From Mytilus trossulus (lineage: Eukaryota; Mollusca; Bivalvia; Mytilida; Mytilidae): a stretch of DNA of 64,000 nt. Shown here piece by piece: positions 57,681 through 64,000 of this stretch (positions are counted from its first letter, which is position 1; each line of letters starts with the position of its first letter). The notes beneath the pieces were generated by a model. That model made no database searches, was not told the origin of the DNA, and worked only from the letters and a program-made list of their open reading frames with translations. The DNA is taken from positions 58,882,110-58,946,109 of the forward strand of contig NC_086384.1 in NCBI RefSeq assembly GCF_036588685.1, read 5' to 3'. The position numbers were made by a program, and so were the translations under genes.

Positions 57681-58565
57681 AAGGATTGTTATATTATTCT
57701 TACGAAAACCACAAAAACCACAAAACGCACACAAACAAGGAATTCAAATCTATGGCTGTTTAATCAGCAGACACTACCGACCGCACTTCTAAAAAATCAA
57801 TTCCAATCAATTTGTTATACTTTATATCGATATTATCAAATATCAAATAGTTTTCCTGAAGCTGTTGATGGTCAGAAAATATCTATCCTGTATGTAAACG
57901 GTGATGATGTTTTAGTGAATTTATAAAAGTAATTCTGTTGATGATGGAACTCAATAACTTGCACAAAAATAAAAATGTTTGTACATCATAAATTTTAATA
58001 TGCTAAGATTGTGTTTACTAATGACTATAAAAAGTGCTATATGACACATTGTTACATGTTTTAATATTGCAACTCTATTGAACAGCTTTATGTGCATAAT
58101 ATTGAAACACACTTGGCGACTTATAACTTATTCTATGCACATCTATCTATTGTTGATGATTTTTGTATACTTTTTCATCTATTTATTTTCGTCATTGGTG
58201 TTGTCTCATTGATGGTGTGATAATTACTTCTTATTCTACATACAGTTTGTCATATTAAATTACAAGCACATTCAGACCAAACAAGCTTAATCTGTGAATG
58301 TTTGTTTTTTTATCATTAAGATATCATGATAATGTCCCAATATAAATTAAACAATATATATAACCTTGTTCATTCTTGTATACATGTATACATATATAGG
58401 ATCATTTGACTGATGTGAAATGTCTTTTGTTCAAGGACAAGGAAATAAAGCTTCCTTGTGTTGTTGATATTGTTTATTATATCCTGTTTTGAGAACATTA
58501 TCAGATGACTTGTGAGTTTTTTGTAAGTTCATATATATATGAAAGTGTTTTGTTCAACAAAACAC

Positions 58566-58657
58566 CTTCAGCTGAATCCATCTCGATGTTTTTTTTCGTA
58601 GATTCTGTAGACTTAACACTCTTACTTTGTTGTCGTCTGCAAATACGACTTTGTAAC
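58566..58657 (-). CDS. Exon encoding the second half of a Tudor-like segment
   Basis: 92 bp between acceptor ctattttacAG and donor AAG|GTGTTTTG. It reads GYKVVFADDNKVRVLSLQNL, then RKKTSRWIQLK. The 'GYKV-x-F-x-DD-x-K-x-x-V' strand pair followed by 'LR' is typical of Tudor/agenet-like SH3 barrels. The phase (two bases complete a codon) matches the single base left by the exon at 59221-59289. It ends in phase 0. Confidence 0.65.
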
Positions 58658-58904
58658 CTGTAAAATAGAGACTATCCAATCAAAGGGACAAAAAACCAAA
58701 CACATATTAAGCATATTAAAATAAATCAAATATATCTACATCTTTCTTTTCATACGATGTTTCCTTGACTTTATCGAAATGTTGAATCCTTAGTGAGTCT
58801 TTTTACTTCGAATGCTATGTACATTGTTTCTGTTGATTAGACATGTGATGCTCTGTGTTCTCTCCAGATACGCCAATTTTCTCAGCCAATAAATGCAAAC
58901 GGTA

Positions 58905-59095
58905 ATTTTTAATTTAGACCGCTATTCGTTTTCCTGTTTGAATTGTTTTACACAGTCTAGTAATAGTTATAGCTTGCTGCTCAGTGAGAGCCAAAGCTCC
59001 GTGTTGAAGGCCGTACCTTGACCTATAATGGTTTACTTTTATAAATTGTTACATGGATGGAGACTTGTCTCATTGGCACACATACCACATCTTCC
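58905..59095 (-). repeat. Family A repeat
   Basis: Inverse copy: 'agctccgtgttgaaggccgt', 'acctataatggtttactttt', 'tggatggagacttgtctcat' and 'accacatcttcct'. Confidence 0.85.
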
Positions 59096-59220
59096 TATGT
59101 CTCTGATATAACCTAGGGTGCACATTGTGGCCTTTAACAACAAACAAACTACCTGACTATCAATCAATTCATTAATTATCGTTCTTTTGTAATCTCTCTT
59201 TGATTTATATCATGGTTTAC

Positions 59221-59289
59221 CTGATTTAGTTTTTTCTAGGACTGTTGCGTTATACCATTTCTTTTCCCGTTTCCACAAGCTCCGAAATC
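59221..59289 (-). CDS. Exon encoding the first half of a Tudor-like segment
   Basis: 69 bp between acceptor attttttctcAG and donor TCAG|GTAAACC. It encodes (G)FRSLWKREKKWYNATVLEK, then TKS. The core is 'KWYNATVLE', the W-Y-x-A-x-V strand that opens Tudor-like barrels. It needs one base from the upstream exon and leaves one base for the next; both neighbours supply the required phase. Confidence 0.7.
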
Positions 59290-59394
59290 CTGAGAAAAAA
59301 TTTAAAACAATGTAATCATATTAAGAATTTCACCTCTGTTTGAATGCTGCTTTTAATTTTTTTGAAATATTATGTTAAAACTAGATAGGTATAC

Positions 59395-59510
59395 AAAGAT
59401 GTGGTATGATTTCTAGTGACACTATCACATTGACGTAGATTGATTTGGATGAAAGCAGCTATATTTTACTGTACAATATTCAACAATGAGCAATCATATG
59501 CCGTAGTGTA
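59395..59510 (+). repeat. Degenerate family B head
   Basis: 'agatgtggtatgatttctag' and 'ttcaacaatgagcaatcata' frame a decayed copy that runs into the family D repeat. Confidence 0.55.
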
Positions 59511-59516
59511 AACTTA

Positions 59517-60772
59517 AACTAGAGGCTCACCTTGGTCTATGTTAATATTAAACATTGTACACAGATAGATTCATGACAAAATTGTGTTTTGGTGATGGTG
59601 ATGGGTTTGTAGATCTTACTGTACTAAACATTTTTGCTGCTTACAATTATTTCTATCTATAACAGTAGTTTCTGTGGAAAATGTTAGAGAAAATCTACAA
59701 ATTTTGTGAAATTGTTTAAAACTGACTTTGAAGGGCAATAACTCCTTAGGGGGTCAATTGACTATTTTGGTTATGTTGACTTATTTTTAGTTCTTACTTT
59801 GCTGTACATTATTGCTGTTTACAGTTTATCTCTATCTATAATAATATTCAAGATAATAACAAAAAAACAGCAAAATTTCCTCAAAATTACCAATTCAGGG
59901 GCAGCAACCTAACAACCGATAATCAAATTCATCTGAAAATTCCAGGGCAGATAGATCTTGACCTGATCAACATTTAACTTCCTGTCAGATTTGCTCTTAA
60001 TGGTTTGGTTTTGAGTTATAAACCAAAAACTACATTTTACCCCGATGTTCTATTTTTAGCCATGGCGGCCATCTTGGTTGGTTGACCAGGTTACTGAACA
60101 CAATTTTACTAGATACCCCAATGACGATTGTGGCCAAGTTTCAATTAATTTGGCCCAGTAGTTTCAGAGGAGAAGATTTTTCTAAAAGACAACCAAGATT
60201 TACGAAAAATGGTTAAAAATTTACTATAAAGGGCAATTACTCCTAAAGTGGTCAACTGACCAATTTGGTCATGTTGACCTATTTGTAAATCTTACTTTAC
60301 TGAACATTATTGCTGTTTACAGTTTATCTCTATCTATAATAATATTCAAGATAATAACCAAAAACAGCAAAATTTCCTTAAAATTACCAATTCAGGGGCA
60401 GCAACCTAACAATGGAATGTCGGATTCATCTGCAAATGTCAGGGCAGATAGATCTTGACCTGATTAACAATTTTACCCAATGTCAGATTTGCTCTAAATG
60501 CTTTGGATTTTCAGTTATAAGCCAAAAGCTGCATTTTACCCCTATGTTCTATTTTTAGCTATGGCGGCCATCTTGGTTGGTTGGCTGGGTCACCGGACGC
60601 AATTTTTAAACTAGATACCCTAATGATGATTGTGGCCAAGTTTGATTTTATTTGGCCAAGTAGTTTCAGAGGAGAAGTTTTTGGTAAAAGTTAACGACGA
60701 CAGACAGACGACGGACGACGGACGCCAAGTGATGAGAAAAGCTCACTTGACCCTTCGGGCCTGGTGAGCTAA
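59517..60772 (-). repeat. Family D repeat, inverse copy with internal duplication
   Basis: 'agaggctcaccttggtctat' at one end and 'gacgacggacgacggacgcc' then 'cctggtgagctaaaat' at the other. 'gccatggcggccatcttggt'-like and 'ttcagaggagaag' blocks occur twice, about 480 bp apart. The plus copy is at 29945-31010. Confidence 0.8.
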
Positions 60773-60789
60773 AATACGATTAAACATAA

Positions 60790-61265
60790 TGTCAAACAAG
60801 AATGTGTCCACAGTACAAGGATGCCCCACTCGCACTATCATTTTCTATGTTCAATGGACCGTGAAATTGTGGTCGAAACTTTAATTTGGAATTAAAATTA
60901 GAAAGATTATGTCATAGGGAACATGTGTACTAAGTTTCAAGTTGATGTAACTTTAACTTCTTCAAAAACTACCTTGACCAAAAACTTTAACCTGAACTTC
61001 GCACTATCATTTTTTATGTTCAGTGGACCATGAAATTGGGGCCAAAACTATAATTTGGCATTAATATTAGAAAGATCATATCATGGGGAACATGTGTACT
61101 AAGTTTCAAGTTGATTGGACTTCACCTTTTACAAAAACTACCTTGACCAAAAACATTAATCTGAAGCGAATGGCCGCACGGACGAATGAACGAAAGGACG
61201 AACGGAGAGACAGACCAGAAAACATAATGCCCCTCTTCTATTGTAGGTGGAGTATAAAAATTTAA
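60790..61265 (+). repeat. Family L repeat, two tandem units
   Basis: 'cgcactatcattttctatgt' and 'aacatgtgtactaagtttca' occur twice, about 175-180 bp apart, each unit ending 'actaccttgaccaaaaac'. The tail is a 'gacgaatgaacgaaaggacg' run. Confidence 0.8.
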
Positions 61266-61755
61266 ACGTGAATATCAACGACCGATAAATAGAAATGAAA
61301 TCATAGATCACAAACAGCAGCCAAAACGACCACTAAATTACTGATTTCGGACAGACATATAACATGAACAAATGTGGCCCAATTTAACGTGAAGTAAAAC
61401 GCAAACAATTATTTCAATCAATGTCACATGGCTGGAAATAACTTTAGATTATTTTTGAAGTTCACAAAAAATGCAAATGTATCATGATGTTCAGGGGTTT
61501 ACACCCCCTCCTCACCTTTTCTGCGAACTGGATCCCGACCGGTTTTCGAAAAAAGCTGAATTGTTACACAACGTGCAAATCTGAACTTAAAAATAATATA
61601 AATATATGTTTTCTTTTGGGTGCTCGTTGATATTTAGCAGGAAGACAGAAATATAACGGTTGATAGCTTAAAACTACATTGCATACACATATTATAGATT
61701 TCACTGATTCACTTTGCCAAAGGCATTACTATCAAATCAAATATTATGAACATAC

Positions 61756-61825
61756 CTCCAAGTTCTTGATCATGACATCTTTTTTCTGCTATAGTTTTCT
61801 CATTCCGTTTACATTCTTCAGATTT
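61756..61825 (-). CDS. Exon 2 of the Roc-COR-propeller gene (charged segment)
   Basis: 70 bp between acceptor tttttaatttAG and donor GGAG|GTATGTTC. It encodes KSEECKRNEKTIAEKRCHDQ then ELG: highly charged, probably helical, no domain. It starts in phase 0, as exon 1 ends, and leaves one base, as required by 59221-59289. Its two sites and two matching phases support it. 61266-61755 and 61966-63590 hold no further supported exon. Confidence 0.7.
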
Positions 61826-61867
61826 CTAAATTAAAAAAAATGTCATCCCATATATCAATATAAAATT

Positions 61868-61965
61868 AGAGATGTGGTATGATTGTCAATGATACGACTC
61901 TCCACAAGAGACCAAAATGACACAGAAATTAACATCTATAGGTCACCGTAGGGCCTTCAAGTTCG
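61868..61965 (+). repeat. Family B repeat head
   Basis: 'gatgtggtatgattgtcaat', 'ctccacaagagaccaaaatg' and 'ctataggtcaccgtagggcc'. The copy ends after the 'cttcaa' core. Confidence 0.85.
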
Positions 61966-63591
61966 TAATAGAGGTAACGGTTCTAAGATATTTTGTTTAA
62001 TGCAATATAATAATAAGATATTGATTACGATGAGTATTCGAAAAATTATGGCACTAGGAAAAAGATATCGTCTTGCAATTGATAGATTTTGGTATTGTTT
62101 TCTGTTTTTCTGTTATTGAATAATTTATTAAACATTTTATGTTATTAACAGTTTAAACATCAAGCAATTTTTAAAACTATAAAGACGTGAATTGGTGATC
62201 AAACAGTGTACCTCTTTTCATAAGGCATGCATCGGCTTTCTCTCACGATTAAACATGATTAAAAATACTTTGGCCGTGAACACTAGACTCTTATTTAATT
62301 ATTTTGTTTCTGGCACTAAGGGTATCACATGCAACACTTTAACCCTTTCATTTACATATAAGTTCATATATAGCTATAAGTGTCAACATAGACTGGTTTA
62401 TATATTTTTTAGGGAACTAATTAATGGTTACTTCTTTCTCTATAGTCTCAATAAATAGATAGTGCTGTAGCGATTCGGCTTGGTCTTTTTTTTTGTTTTT
62501 CTAATAAGATGATCTCGGAAGCCTGAGGAAATAAAATATAGGGAAAATTTTTGTATTTTCACATTAAGCATGTTTAATCTAATCCATCTCTTTAAATTTG
62601 TAAAAGGGCAAAGTCATACAAACAAGAAATATGTCCCAAAAAGATATTATTTCTAGTGAGCTTCATGGACAACCGTATTCTATGATATACTCAGTATTTC
62701 AGTTATTTGTGTTTATCTTTAAGCGTATAGGAAGAGTCAATTCAAGTCATATGTTGTCAAATAAATATTCATTTATCATGTTTATGTCAGGATGGACAAT
62801 GATGGAATGAACCTCTCTATGAAATCCTTGATTACTTTTAGTTTCAATCTTAACCTGACAATATACGCTTTTAATATAGAATAATACCGCGGCGTCACAC
62901 ATCAGCGTATAGCTCCGACGTACGTGTTAAAATCATGTACGCTGCCAACACGCTAGTAACTTTGGATGCATTCAACCTGTCAATCACATCTGTAACGTGT
63001 GCTCAACGAGCTATAAGCGTGCATTTAGCTTACGAGAAGGCTCAGTGCAATGATAAAATCCTGAACCTAGAGTTTGGCTTTCTATATTTAAAATATAGTG
63101 CGGTTTTGGCTGCATCTTTTGAATGTCGCCGGAAAAATAGAAAATAATTTTATGCTCAAGGAAGCGGAAGCCAATTTTCCCCGTAAAACACGTTTTTCTG
63201 TACATATACATATGTATTCAATTGTGAGGGTTTTTCTAAAATTTGTATCCAATGTGATTTTAACTCTTAATCGAAGATTTCATTCTTATTCATTTATGAA
63301 GCATTGGAATGTGACAGTTCTGTACTAGTAATTTCAACTACAAGTTTTTATATTATTTCATTGCAACATAATTTATGCTTGCTCAATATCAGTTTATCTT
63401 TATTTATAATTGTTTTAAAATTATTCTTATTTTCGTTTATCCTGATAAATCTAAAATGATGTAACTGTTATTTCATTTAACTAAAAATGTAAATTAGTAA
63501 TAATTTTGATTGTTTTTTCTTGACAATGCACATTTCCGTAGTACTTTTTTTTTCATAAAGAAAATATTTAAATTCATTCTTTTCAAATGAC

Positions 63592-63722
63592 CGGCAAAAT
63601 AACGTATTTACTGTTTTGCTGGAGCCAACTTAAAACCCCGTATATATATGCTATTGTGTCGGCTTTATTTCGACATTTTAACCAAGGCTGATAAAATAGC
63701 ATATTTTATTATTTTGCCGACG
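63592..63722. mobile_element. Possible small MITE with 'ggcaaaataa' ends
   Basis: 'ccggcaaaataacgtattta' at the left is partly inverse to 'atattttattattttgccga' at the right. A second inner pair ('ttttgctggagcc' and 'ggctgataaaata') is weaker. Confidence 0.4.
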
Positions 63723-63772
63723 CCTGAAAATTAGTCAATCATGCCTTAAAAAACAATTATAAAAACAATTAC

Positions 63773-63880
63773 CTCGATCTTCTTATACTGCAAGGAGCTT
63801 TTAGCATACTCAATTTGTCCTTCAAAATCTTCAATCCCTTGGATATTCAGTTTGCCATTATCAATTTTCCAATTCACCAT
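63773..63880 (-). CDS. First coding exon of the Roc-COR-propeller gene
   Basis: ATG at 63880-63878 lies in good context (acaacaATGG). It opens MVNWKIDNGKLNIQGIEDFE, then GQIEYAKSSLQYKKIE, ending exactly at ATCGAG|GTAATTG after 36 codons, phase 0. No acceptor-like AG occurs just upstream, so it looks like a true start rather than an internal exon. The peptide is hydrophilic, without a signal peptide or membrane segment, as expected of a cytosolic protein. The sequence up to 64000 would hold the 5' UTR or promoter; I see no distinct element beyond AT-rich sequence ('atatatatacta'). Confidence 0.7.
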
Positions 63881-64000
63881 TGTTGTAACGGAGGTATATG
63901 TCGAAAACGAGCAGTTTGTTTGTTAGATGAGTGATTCCAATATGATATAAAGATAAATATATATACTAATGTGGTTGATGCACGTGACAGATGGACAGAC

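Noticed and set aside
57504..57792. Opposed ORFs of 63 and 76 codons
   Set aside because: They sit on a diverged family F block; the Lys/Gln/Thr-rich or Phe/Cys-rich peptides reflect composition.
62935..63328. Three overlapping ORFs of 66-76 codons on both strands
   Set aside because: No conserved motif, no good splice partners in phase, and mutual overlap.

Overview
The window looks like nuclear DNA of a bivalve mollusc, most likely a mussel of the genus Mytilus. It is AT-rich, with intron-split coding sequence, a very high load of DNA transposons and interspersed repeats, and repeat motifs that I recognise from mussel genomes. No bacterial, plasmid or phage features are present. The species call rests on recognition and was not tested by a search.

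Layout. 1-5.6 kb: a 36-bp minisatellite, a Tc1-like fossil, an intact single-exon RNase H ORF (2245-3267), a convergent LTR-retrotransposon integrase fossil (3268-3939) and a frameshifted reverse transcriptase with a YIDD box (4715-5600). 5.6-17 kb: a 53-bp satellite mixed with a mussel interspersed repeat (family A). This array is interrupted by a 7.4-kb pogo-like element (8475-15912, TA target duplication). That element in turn holds a 4.9-kb element with 75-bp terminal inverted repeats and a GTAAA duplication (8637-13549). 17-20.4 kb: interspersed repeats, one inserted inside another.

20.5-63.9 kb, minus strand: the only host gene that I can reconstruct. It starts at 63880 and has eight well supported exons plus one weak candidate. 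They encode a short charged N-terminus, a Tudor-like segment, the end of a Roc GTPase domain, a COR domain, a linker and a six-bladed TRIM/NHL-type beta-propeller. All junctions that can be tested are in phase. Exons carrying the Roc P-loop were not found. The 23.4-kb last intron holds a 16.6-kb CACTA transposon (25606-42213) with 249-bp terminal inverted repeats and a TTA duplication. It lies between two pieces of an older transposon protein gene and is itself full of smaller insertions. Other introns carry a Tc1-like transposase, retroelement 3' ends and a tandem array of kappaB-like palindromes.

Functionally, this is one long, probably immune- or signalling-related Roco-type gene in a region colonised by several layers of transposons. 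The nested target-site duplications allow the order of insertion to be read directly.
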